A DNA stretch of 39,466 bases. Origin: Ophiosphaerella korrae (lineage: Eukaryota; Ascomycota; Dothideomycetes; Pleosporales; Phaeosphaeriaceae). The stretch lies in NCBI GenBank assembly GCA_028456385.1, contig JALNQF010000369.1:1-39466 (forward strand), written 5' to 3'. The position numbers were made by a program, and so were the translations under genes. Below are positions 1 through 9,302 of this stretch, piece after piece. Numbering within the stretch: the first letter of the stretch is position 1; each line of letters begins with the position of its first letter. Below the pieces are notes generated by a model. That model saw nothing but the letters and a program-made list of their open reading frames with translations. It ran no database searches and was not told the origin of the DNA.

Positions 1-423
1 TTATCTTATAGCTATATTGTAATACTCTTTAGTAGAGTAGTAATATAGAAGGTAGTATAACAAGCTATAGTAACTACCTCTACTACTAAAGCTAAGCTAC
101 TTACGCTTAAGTACGTAAGTAAAAAAGTAATAGTACTAAAAAGGCTCTTTTAAAAGCTTATATTAGACCTAAGAGCTACTTAGACTATCTTTTATAATAA
201 TTAGTAAATAATTAGACTTATTATAGGTAAAAATAAGAGAGTATTAACGCGCTTACGTTATATAGATATATAGAATATATAGCTAAGATAAGAGTATACT
301 AGAGGCTTATTTTAAGTATTATATATACTAACAAGCGAGATACTAGTAGATAGCCTAACTAAGTACCTTCTAGAGTAGTAATTTAAGAGATTTAAAGCTT
401 ACCTTAACTTTAAAGATATATAA
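1..423 (+). pseudogene. Ty1/copia polyprotein, RNase H C-terminus (RIP-mutated fragment)
   Basis: Frame 1 read through many stops matches the end of a Ty1/copia polyprotein, the RNase H that degrades RNA in the RNA:DNA hybrid. Bases 67-105 read IVTTSTTKAKLL, as in the copia block VTTSTTEAEYLAL. Near 190-215 NNQQ stands where copia has DNQ, and near 250-290 comes LRYIDIQN (copia RHIDIQ). Bases 325-375 read LTSEILVDSLTKYL, matching PTSEMPADGLTK. Stops are TAG or TAA where Gln or Trp is expected, and H-to-Y and P-to-L changes fit CpA-to-TpA mutation. The element enters from the left edge; no LTR is recognised after it. The family call is firm; the gene is dead. Confidence 0.8.
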
Positions 424-911
424 GCTAAGCTTAAGTTATAAGAATTATAAAAGTAGAGTATAGAGCTATAAAGAAGTCTTTAAATTAAAGCGCTAAAGTG
501 TAGAGCTAAAGCTTAGAGCTAAGCTTAAAATAAAGTATCTATTTAAAATATAAGATTAATAAACTTACTAAGAAGTACTTTTATATATAGATAACGTGCA
601 AAAGCCTCTTTAGCTTAAGTATCTCTAGCTAGTAAAGTAGTAACTACTCTTATTATAATAGTAGCCTTAGTAAGTATAGTAGTAGTAAGATTATAGGTAG
701 AGGTAAGAGTAGTAGTAGTAGTAGGCGTAGGTATAGGTATAAGTTAAGGTTAGGGCAAGGGTAGTAGAAAAGTCTAAGGACCTAGAGTCTCTTCTATAAC
801 CTTACTAAGTAGTATATAGAAAGTCTTTTAGAGAGCCTTAAGCTCCCTCTCTAGAGCCTTATAGGCCTAAGTAGTAATAAGAGTAATAGTAGCGTAGTAA
901 GCAATCTTAGA
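424..911. other. RIP-mutated AT-rich stretch, no gene recognised
   Basis: This is dense in TAG/CTA and TA steps with stops in all frames. A short TAG run lies near 703-722. It may be the 3' untranslated part of the copia element to its left, but no polypurine tract or LTR boundary was found. Confidence 0.5.
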
Positions 912-1243
912 GCTATAATATAAGTTAGTTAACTAATATTAGATAAAGAGCTAGAGTAGCTCTTAAAGTAGTAAATTAAAGAGCTAGAGTAAAATTTTTA
1001 AATTAACTTATATAAGAACGTAGCTATAGCTACTAGTAGTATAGTATATATAACGCTAAACCTCCTCTTTAAAGGAGTTATAGTAGCTCCTATTAGAGTA
1101 GCCTACTAACGCGCTATAAGTATAGTAGAGGTAAGGCTCTTTATAGAGAGTACTTATAACCTTCTTAAGAGAAGAGGTATAAGAGAGTAGGGGTAAAGGT
1201 ATCTATAGTACTAGAGTCTTTTTAGTATACTTTTTCTTCTTCT

Positions 1244-1294
<51 letters not shown>

Positions 1295-1780
1295 CTTTAG
1301 AGGTAGTATAGGAGTAAGATATATAAGCGCAAGTAGCTTTCTTAGCTTTACTCTATAAGAACAAGTTAGTATAATAATTGCTAATATAAAAAGTAAGCTT
1401 TAAAAGCTTTAAAAATAGTAACTTATAATAGCTATAATAATAGTTACTAAAGAGTTTACAAGGCTAAGAAAACTCTAAATATACTACGCGTAGCGTATAA
1501 GTACTTAGTACCTACGTATAAGCTTAAAATAAATAGAATTATAGGTAAAAGTATTTTTAACTAAGTTTAGATAACTACTATAAAACTTATTAAATAGCTC
1601 TACTACGTAGCTTACTTAAGGAGTATATTATAAGTTAGAGCTTCGCTCTATATAATTTAGGTAAGCTTATAGTAGTAAGTAAGCTATATAAGCTATTTAA
1701 GCTACTCTACTATATATAAGTAGCTTAGCTTAGATAGCTCTTTAATTAATAATTATCTCTTACTTATTCCTAAGCTTATA
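912..1780. repeat. Tandem duplication, copy 1 (heavily RIP-mutated)
   Basis: This copy aligns end to end with 1797-2648, apart from small indels. The copies share the start at TAAGTTAGTTAACTAATATT, a middle block with AAACCTCCTCT, a trinucleotide run and an end at TTTAATTAATAATTATCTC. Most differences are transitions, with copy 1 carrying the T or A, for example GTATAAGTACTTAG against GCACGAGTGCTTAG. It has therefore taken more RIP hits. Confidence 0.85.
1244..1294. repeat. (TAG)17 microsatellite
   Basis: Seventeen perfect TAG units lie inside duplication copy 1. The matching tract in copy 2 (2119-2163) still has four CAG units, so at least part of the uniformity is likely due to CAG becoming TAG rather than slippage alone. 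Confidence 0.9.
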
Positions 1781-1799
1781 CCTAGTAATACTTAGGCCT

Positions 1800-2260
1800 A
1801 TAATATAAGTTAGTTAACTAATATTAGATAAAGAGCTAGAGTAGCTCTTAAAGTAGTAAATTAAAGAACTAGAGAAGCTTTTTAAATTAACTTATATAGG
1901 AACGTAGCTATAGCTACTAGTAGTATAGCGTATATAACGCTAAACCTCCTCTCTAAGGGAGTTATAGTAGCTCCTATTAGAGTAGCTTACTAAGGTACTA
2001 CAAGCGTAGTAGAGATAGGGCTCCTTATAAAGAGCACCTATATTAACCTTAAGAGAGGGCGAAGGTAGAGGTAAGGGTATCTACAGCACTAGAGTCTTCT
2101 TAGTGCGCTTCTTCTTCTTAGTAGTAGTAGTAGTAGTAGTAGTAGCAGCAGCAGCAGTAGTAGCGTTAGAGGCGGTGCGAGAGCAAGAGGCGTAAGCTCG
2201 AGTAGCTTTCTTAGCTTTACTCTACAAAACACGTTAGTACAACAATTGCTAATATAAAAA
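1800..2260 (-). pseudogene. Unrecognised coding relic with Ala/Thr and Lys tracts
   Basis: On the minus strand one frame of duplication copy 2 reads well apart from TAG and TAA codons at probable former Gln codons. In order it gives SKAKKATRAYASCSRTASN, an Ala-then-Thr homopolymer, KKKKRTKKT (a possible nuclear-localisation cluster), then IPLPLPSPSLKVNIGALYKE and a Ser/Tyr-rich tail. Ala codons GCT in the tract become Thr ACT where the plus-strand CAG units become TAG. I do not recognise the family; it is probably part of a transposon open reading frame. Copy 1 carries the same region in worse condition. That it was coding is an inference from composition and continuity. Confidence 0.35.
2119..2163. 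repeat. TAG/CAG trinucleotide tract, 15 units
   Basis: The order is nine TAG, four CAG, two TAG. The CAG units are unmutated remnants and mark the ancestral repeat as at least partly CAG (GCT, Ala, in the minus-strand relic frame). Confidence 0.9.
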
Positions 2261-2649
2261 GTAAGCTTTAAAAGCTTTAAAAATAGTAACTTACAATAGC
2301 TATAATAATAGTTACTAAAGAGTTTACGAGGCTAAGAAAACTCTAAATATACTACGCGTAGCGCACGAGTGCTTAGTACCTACGCACAAGCCTAAAATAA
2401 ATAGAATTGTAGGTAAAGTTGTTTTTAACTAAGTTTAGATAACTACTACGAAACTTATTAAATAGCTCTACTGCACAGCTTACCTAGGGGGTATATCGCA
2501 AGTTAGAGCTCTACTCTATACAATTTAGGTAAGCCCGCAGTAGTAAGTAAGCTGTACAAGCTGTTTAAGCTGCTCTATTATATATAAGTAGCTTAGCTTA
2601 GATAGCTCTTTAATTAATAATTATCTCCTAATTATTCCTAAGCTCGCAT

Positions 2650-4261
2650 CTTACAACACAAACTTATTATAAGTATACTAAGAAGAATTTAAGCCTATAG
2701 GCGCACGCGAGGCTAGCAGACTAAATACTAATTTAATTATCTTTATATACATAAAAAAAAAAGCCGAGTTTCTATATAATTTTAGGTGGTGGGTAGTTGT
2801 AAGCGATGAGGTGTTAATCTCGTGTTAGGCGGCCCGTGCGAAAATATTCCAAACTTATAGCCTAGCACTATACATGCCGGGTCAGGGTTCCGCAGTCATA
2901 ATCGTAGTCTCGTGTCAACTTCTAACTGCTTTACACTCCTTGTCCTTTAAAACAGCCGGTCCTATCGGTTTTGCAACCCCGCTATCCAGCACCTAAGCTG
3001 CTTCCTACGCCTTCTTTATTTCTTCCCCCTTCGCAAGTCGCTGCTCTACATATATACATAAGAAATTCTATTACTGGGCATGAAGAATCCATTTCCCGTA
3101 TTTGTATATAGAGAAATGTGACTGTAGAAACAAGCTTAGGAATCAATAGGAGATGATTATTGACTTATATCTACGGCGAGAGCTGAGCTCCTTATATAGG
3201 CGTAAGCTAGCTCGTAGGAGCTTTAGCTTTCTACGGAGATTTGTATGAATCGAGAGAACCTCGGCAGAGAGGAGAGCTCTTGTAACAACAAATCTAACTC
3301 TATGTGCAAATTTGTGCTCTAGGTGCCATTAACTATAAACCAAACGGGCAATCCTAGGCTTGGCCTTGAGCGTTGATACGCACACCCAGCTCATTTAATC
3401 GCCCTCATTATCGACACCCTCACTTGAGGAGTTGTCGCATTAAACGTGCTAAAACGATGAAAGTTGAGGTAATAATAATAAGCAGCAGTGTTGTATTGAT
3501 TGATGTTTTTTTTTTTAAAGTGTGGGGTACTCCAACCCGCAGATTTATATGCAGCATCACAGCTGGATTCCTAATATAGATGTTTCCTAGCCTGCGACAC
3601 TTTACCAGAAAGCGACGGGATGCCTGCTTCCCCGCGTAGCATCATATATTAGGGGATTCCGAGCGTGAATACTAGTAGTAGTAGTAGAAGGCTATATAGA
3701 AATACATTACACTCCACAGCAGCAACAAAGGGGTTGTCTACTTTAGGATGTAAAGAATACTGCAGATCTACAACCCTTTTGGCTTAGGGTATAGACTTCA
3801 GCCCTATTAATAAGTGACGCGATAGCCCGTGCAAATGTAGAGCACAGGGTAAGAAGACGCGTCGACGCGTTAAAATGGGAATGCATGTCATTCCGGTTCG
3901 CCATACGTGAGTAGGGTTTCTCAGCCGATTAAACTACTAAACACTTTAATCGGCTCCCATTGTAGATAGGCCTGAGATGCTGTCTTATAGCCGCCCCGCT
4001 GGCAACTCTCGACTTTTTGGATGATGTCAAAGTTATACAGAAAGTTTCCAGCACCCTATATTCAAGCATAATAGATCCTCGATTAAACCACTGCATTATT
4101 TTAGCTAAACTCTTACCAATAAAGACAGGACACCGGACGATAGCTAGGCAGCGCTACCTAGCCTCCGGAATACAGACGTCAAGTCCAATTTTGAGGAGAC
4201 AACCGCTCTCACACTGAAATCTTCTCTATCAAATCCATCGCCCTAGAGATCAAGACGACTA
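2650..4261. other. Unmutated island, left part; no gene recognised
   Basis: Composition becomes normal here and the TAG bias ends. Poly-A occurs near 2751-2762 and poly-T near 3506-3516. Open frames such as 3373-3579 and 4017-4217 are short, lack domains or a signal peptide, and have no convincing splice context. I see no tRNA. The only structured site is the inverted repeat at 3923-3955. Confidence 0.5.
3923..3955. repeat. Perfect 11-bp inverted repeat with 11-base loop
   Basis: Arm AGCCGATTAAA (3923-3933) and its exact complement TTTAATCGGCT (3945-3955) could form a hairpin. No gene end lies beside it, so a role as terminator is not supported. It may be a relic of a small inverted-repeat element. 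Confidence 0.6.
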
Positions 4262-4851
4262 CTAGTTGATCGCCTTCGCTTCGCCCTCGTCATTCACGAT
4301 CTCAGACTTCAAGAACTGCTCTGGAACGGTGGGCTCAACGCTCTTCATATAGTCCATGAAATCCCCAAATGCCTTGTTATCCAAGCTTGTCAGGTTAAAC
4401 TGGCGCCCATGAACAAAGCCAGTATCCGGGCGCACGCAGTCAGAATCCGCTCTTACTTCCACACCTCGTCTCTTCGAAGTAAATTGCCACTGGCCGCCGG
4501 TAATTGAGTTGGCCAGGTTAAAAACGCACCAGTTAAGTGATGTGGTGCGGTCCTGGCGGATCAGATTGCCACAGCGTTCACCTCGGCCGTAGGTGCGAAC
4601 GAGGGCAGGGTTAGGCAGGTTTGTAAAGAAAATGGCACCTTTAGCTTGGCCACTATTAAGGCCGCAGCAGGTATTGGCGTTAATGTTAGTGCAGACAACG
4701 AAGTTACCTAATTGCGAGATAATTAGTTACTCCAAGTAACAGAAAGCCAGCAGGGGCAAATACCAGTGCATTGGCCGGCACTGTCGTAGAAATTAATGTT
4801 CACCGCAGAGACGGCGCTGGCCAGGAGGAGGATCTGCTTGAAGAGCTGCAT
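4262..4851 (-). CDS. Small secreted cysteine-rich protein (two exons, 177 aa)
   Basis: The ATG is at 4851. Exon 1 is 4851-4764, the intron is 4763-4708 (56 bp, starts GTATTT, branch-like ACTAAT, ends TTAG), and exon 2 is 4707-4262, ending in TAG. The joined frame is open for 177 codons. Residues 1-16, MQLFKQILLLASAVSA, form a clear signal peptide with an AXA-like cleavage site. The mature part has seven Cys (28, 35, 43, 44, 75, 90, 120) with an adjacent pair at 43-44 (NTCCG), an N-terminal NINFYDSAGQC block and a dibasic KRR at 108-110. The last about 45 residues are Cys-free and acidic. Layout matches a widespread ascomycete class of small secreted proteins that often include effector candidates; I cannot name a family and no host role is shown. 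It is the only intact gene here, isolated and free of RIP stops. With seven Cys, one must stay unpaired or pair between chains. Confidence 0.85.
4708..4763 (-). other. Spliceosomal intron of the secreted-protein gene
   Basis: GT at 4763-4762 and AG at 4709-4708 with ACTAAT about 20 bases before the 3' end. Removing it joins codon ACT and a split Gly codon and keeps the frame. Read through, the frame stops at once (TAA within the intron). Confidence 0.85.
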
Positions 4852-4946
4852 CTTGAGGATGATGTCGAGTTGCGTAAGTCACTGAACTGAGTCTTTAGAT
4901 TTGAACTGAAGTCAGAGTGATGATCCCGAACACTGCTTGTCCAACG

Positions 4947-4958
4947 CCTTTTTATATA
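4947..4958 (-). promoter_or_regulatory. TATA-like box upstream of the secreted-protein gene
   Basis: On the minus strand TATATAAAAAGG lies about 96-107 bases before the ATG at 4851, a reasonable distance for a core promoter with a short 5' leader. The position and motif are seen; use as a promoter is inferred. Confidence 0.45.
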
Positions 4959-4989
4959 TTTTTAAAAAATCCGTATAGAAAACAGAGTT

Positions 4990-7000
4990 TCTAGAGCGAT
5001 TGAGTATCCCGAGATACGAAATGTTACACCAACTGCATGCCATCCTTTCTAATCACAATCATTGCATATGCACACTAGCTACATCTCGTACTTACATGGC
5101 TGAACCGTATGGGGAAGAACTATGTAGGTCAATAAATGTAACTCTTCCGCTTTCAGTTATGCATCGCATTAGTTTCCGTCTCTACCATTATTGTGTAGCG
5201 CTTCGGCCCTACAAGCGACCATTAGTTACTTAGAGTTCTCATTATGTTTTGTCCCGCGCTAATTGTACCAGTGGCGATAGATTTTTCTTGATATTCTATT
5301 ACGCATATTACAGTCGTTTCCATTCCGACCGTATCCTACTAGATGTTCGCCAAGCTTCTTCCCAAATAACCTGACTAATGTGTCTATTACTCAGCTGTTA
5401 GTTTTCAGCTTTAATATCCAAATACGAAATACGAATTCATTACTTCCTGCCGACAATACGAGCTTACCATCATCAGAAGTCCCAACGATTTACAAGGGTA
5501 CTGCCTAGTTCTAGATAATGGGCCGTACCGAATATGGCTTAGTTCAATTGAAAAACATGGAGTTACAAGGGGTCCTCGGAAAAATTAGCCAATGCTTTGA
5601 ATGATCTGGGCTTTGTATGGGGAAAAAGCCAAGAAGGCAGACGTGCATGGCGAGAAGTTTAAGCGACATGTGCCTAGAACGAAACTTACTGCGCGAGCGA
5701 CCACACGTTTGCCCCAATAAAACAGCACGCCGATATTTTCAATAGTCTTTGTCAGATGATCCCACGTTCTACAGACACGCGCTCTACTGACCTGTCTAAT
5801 TGAGTAAAAACGTTCACTCAAAGGGCTCTTAGCAAACACTAACTGATAAAGGTACCTTGCATACTTCTCCGGCAAGCTGTATGCTGGTTATACGAGTAAA
5901 AGCTAACTCAACGTGCGGAGTTTCCACAACGTGTCTATGTGCTTCTAACTGAAGTACAATCCCTTCGCTGCCTAGTGAGTTAGTACAACTGTCAGATTGC
6001 ACAAGTGCTGTGAGGCCTATTAGATATAAAGAGAAACTTAGAAGTACTGCACAGGAAAGACCGATTAATAGTAAGACTGATACTACGATCTTCGGAACCT
6101 CCGGAAGCACAACAGCCAGAGAAAAGGGGGGGAAGAAACACAGCGTGAAGGAATCAGGGTCGATCATTAAAAAATTCATCAAAGATTAAGCTAAATAGTC
6201 CTTGAATCTGACAACAACACGAGAATTTATCGACATCTTATCAGGATGCATAACCGTTACATCCACTGTTTGGTACAACGCTGAAGGGCTGATCGAAAGT
6301 TGCAATTGCTACATACCTCATATCTAACTTTCAGGTAGTCGTAGTGGCATCAGAACAGATTCACAGAAATAGGTGGTTAAATCCCAGCCCAGAATTGATC
6401 TCATCGTTAGCTTCGGTATTGGTATAGAAGTGTAACGATTCGCTTATAATTATTCATCGTGATACATTCATTGTCATATGATTGAAAGATTCTAAAGGGA
6501 ATTTGTAGCTGGGAAAGCTAATGAGGAAGGGACTCCTAGGCATCAGATTGCATAATTGTCTCCTTTTCTATAATACGTCAGAGATAAATAAGCGCATTGT
6601 CCCATTCTCATCAGATGTCCAGATTTAAACAATCACAGCTCAACAGCAACAACAACTAAACGCAGCAGGGGCTAGCGGTGGAAACGAAACAGCACTCCGC
6701 GGAAGATGCATTGAGAGATACATTCCCGGATGATGCAGTGAAATCGATCCGCTTATTGGACAGAAAGGAAGTGACGAAAGAAGGGATGAACAAGATAACA
6801 CAGGAAAAGGAGAGCTCTTGTAGTATTTTGTAGTCTGAGACTCTAGTTTTTCATAATGATTGTCGTTTACGTCAGTTAAATTCTCTTCCAGCCTTCTGAT
6901 ATATAGTAATGGTTATGACTAATGACCGATGCTGCCAACCTCTCATGCCAATGTTAGGTACTTGGGGTAGACCGATTTAAACTGAAATCTACTAGTGAAC
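4990..7000. other. Unmutated island, middle part; no supported gene
   Basis: Normal composition. Overlapping minus-strand frames at 5585-5875 and 5829-6182 exist; the second has a hydrophobic stretch (IVVSVLLLIGLSCAVLLSF) that could span a membrane. Neither has a recognisable domain, and no splice pair joins them convincingly. They could be remains of a decayed gene. The plus frame 5000-5233 has no features. Nothing else is seen. Confidence 0.4.
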
Positions 7001-7094
7001 GAATTCGACTACGGAGTTGGTGGAAAGCAGTGAGGAAGGAGAACTTTAAGCACCAAGACTGGAAGTAGGAAAAGACTCGCCTCTATTGATGCAG

Positions 7095-7525
7095 TGACGG
7101 CTACCTTAAGCCCGTGGCAAGAATAGAATTGATACTCGCCGAGAGTTCCCTTGGTTGGCGTGTTAGGTCCATTGATCAAACCTAACGCCATGGCTGAGCC
7201 TTCTAGGGTGTAGTCTGAGTTGAGCGCAATGATCTGATTCATGATTGACTGCAAACAACAGGTAATTAGCAGAGAGACTTTTGAATCCGAGACAAAACGC
7301 CGAGCGTGAATCTCCGGGCTAAAATGATAGAGAAAGGAGATACCTCCGCGTCCCAGTAAGGGTAACATCCGGGCCTCTATTGAACACTGGGCCAGTCCAG
7401 ATCATCCCAACGGCAGGGGTTCCATCAGCTCGAGCCTGAATTCCGGCTAGTCTTTCCTCCATAAATGGAACACTCGCTCCCTATTGGCTATAAGTATAGT
7501 CAACAAAAGAGGTCGCATAGGACAC
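7095..7525 (-). pseudogene. Coding-like relic, unrecognised
   Basis: Two minus-strand blocks look protein-like. Upstream (about 7522-7375) reads SYATSFVDYTYSQ, a stop, then GASVPFMEERLAGIQARAD and TPAVGMIWTGPVFNRGPDV. Downstream (about 7250-7105) reads SIMNQIIALNSDYTLEGSA and LGLINGPNTPTKGTLGEYQ. Between them lies a plausible 97-base intron (GTATCT at the start, GCTAAT branch, TTTGCAG end). The joined phase is wrong (phase 2 into phase 0) and the upstream block has an in-frame TAG, so I call it a pseudogene. I do not recognise the family. Unlike the neighbouring repeats it shows no strong TAG bias. Confidence 0.35.
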
Positions 7526-7529
7526 TTGT

Positions 7530-8927
7530 TATTAAACTACGTAGGTAATTGAGAGCTGAGTGCTTACTCGTGCTACAACATTCAAGAGAGCGGTGATTGC
7601 GAGAGAGTTGATAGACAACACGAAGTAAGCTATACTGAGAGTGTTTTGAGTTGTTCTCTGTTCACTTTGCTAGGCCTATGGCTCTGGACGGAAATGTTTG
7701 ACTTTGTAGATTCGAAACCCTCGTTCTTTCTGAGGCTCGGAACCATCTTCAATTTGGTGCTAACCCCGCACCAACACCCTCCTACATTCATATGAGATAT
7801 TGTACGCATGGTAACACAGGATCTCTCTCTCGTTCTCGTTCTCGTTTTTGAGCTGACGATAAGCCTAACTTCCTATTAAGCGTTACTTGTTGTCGTGTAT
7901 TTACGTCACAATATCGGACATGCTGTAACGAAGGACTTCTGGTTGTTTCCTCGGCCCGTTTCCACGACTTTCAAGAGAGTCAGAGTTCTCGCCCATAGCA
8001 AAAACCTGAACCAATGCATTCTTGGATAGTACCATGCTAGTGGCCGCATTATGTTTTTTTTTGTTTTATGCCATGGTATAATACCCTATAGCTCTAGCAT
8101 TGGTGACTTGTATGTATACGATACACCCTATCTTTGAGTACTTGAGATTAGGCTACATCAAACAAATCCTCGGGGCCTTGCTTATGCAGAGTGCTGCAAG
8201 GCTGAATTCTCAAGGATCTTGACCGGTCTTGGCTTGGGGGCCAGCGGGTGATTGGATGTACGAAAACATGCTTAGACTATTTGGTCTGTTCAAAAGTTGC
8301 AGATTGCCTAAACGACGCACACGAATTCCCATTTTCGCTGTTGGTTGATGCTAGTAGCGTATCGCTGGATTGAAAGGCCTGGGGTTGAGTTTGTCACAAT
8401 GCGCGCTAGAGCCGCTGCAGAGGTAAGCGTGTGTCTACCTCGCCCAACTGAGAATTATAGTTTAGCCCCAACCTCAATTTGGTGGGTTGGCATTGGGTGC
8501 TATTTCATACATTGTCAGCATATCCTGGTAGTTGCCTCCTTTGCCTTGTATTACCAAGCAAAGTCAAGGCAGATGTACGGATGGATTTTGATGAGATTGA
8601 CTCTAAGAAAGTCTCGATGGAATGGAATGCTGGCGCAACAAGTTCAAGGACTCTCTGTACAAACAGAGATAATTATTCGAAGGTAAATCAACGCAATCTC
8701 TGAATCAGTCCTTTCCCAACGTTAAATACGTTCAGCCACGGGAGATATATTTTATATCTCTCCAAAACATAAAGCAAAAGCTCGTCTAACGTAGGCAGCA
8801 AGCGAGCGGCGCGTGGAGGCAGCAGGTCATCCGACCATGGATTTACCTCGGCAGACCATGGCGCTAGATTTTATTAGGCCAACGCCCACAAATTGTCATT
8901 TGTCGGCAGTTCAACTGACCATGGATG
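7530..8927. other. Unmutated island, right part; one weak coding-like patch
   Basis: No supported gene. Bases 8561-8703 (plus) read KVKADVRMDFDEIDSKKVS followed by MEWNAGATSSRTLC, which looks like real protein, but I find no start, splice context or domain. Overlapping frame 8345-8686 is probably its shadow. CCATGG motifs begin near 8837 and recur into the repeat that starts at 8928. Confidence 0.35.
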
Positions 8928-9055
8928 TGTTGGCATGTCATCTAACTATGGGTTAGCCGAGGATGCCATGGAAATAGCGCTAGGCTAAGGTTGTGATAGC
9001 TACGTCAAGCTGGGGTTAGCGCGTGCGCAGCTCTAAGCAAGTGTCAGATGAGTTG

Positions 9056-9115
9056 CACGATCAGATGCGCGATTAGATGCGCGATCACATGTGCGATCAG
9101 ATGCGCGATAACATT
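9056..9115. repeat. Short tandem repeats, GATCAGATGCGC type
   Basis: About four or five imperfect 12-13-bp units (GATCAGATGCGC, GATTAGATGCGC, GATCACATGTGC, GATCAGATGCGC) lie in B1 just before element A's target duplication. The same array is recognisable, mutated, in B2 at about 16205-16262. Confidence 0.75.
9107..9115. repeat. 9-bp target-site duplication, left (GATAACATT)
   Basis: Matches 14939-14947. The uninterrupted copy B2 (about 16245-16275) has a single such site, so the 9-bp duplication marks the insertion of element A. Confidence 0.85.
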
Positions 9116-9160
9116 CAGGCTGCATGTCATCTAACCATGGGTTTGCCAAGGATGCCATGG
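9116..9160 (+). repeat. Left terminal inverted repeat of element A
   Basis: It contains GCATGTCATCTAACCATGGG and a GGATGCCATGG end, inverted at 14894-14938. The outermost six bases do not match their partner. Confidence 0.75.
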
Positions 9161-9302
9161 GCCTAACCAAGAAGAGGCACCGAAATACAGCCGACGTTCA
9201 GCCCATGGTTAGGCCGAATTTTCCCATGGTTAGGCCGAGTTTTCCCATGGTTAAGCAGAGTTTTCTTATAGTTATTTCTCGTAAAATCACGTTCTAAACA
9301 CA

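Larger units (their letters stand above)
1797..2648. repeat. Tandem duplication, copy 2 (less mutated)
   Basis: This is the partner of 912-1780. It keeps more C and G (GCGCACGAGTGC, GCCCGCAGTAG, CTGCACAGC) and shows what the unit looked like earlier. It ends where the AT-rich block gives way to normal composition near 2650-2700. Confidence 0.85.

Noticed and set aside
5000..5233. 77-codon plus-strand open frame beside the secreted-protein gene
   Set aside because: No domain, signal peptide or codon pattern; it overlaps the promoter side of the minus-strand gene only by chance.
5585..6182. Overlapping minus-strand frames, one with hydrophobic stretches
   Set aside because: The frames overlap by 47 bases without a usable splice pair, and no family is recognised; kept only as a remark in the gap entry.
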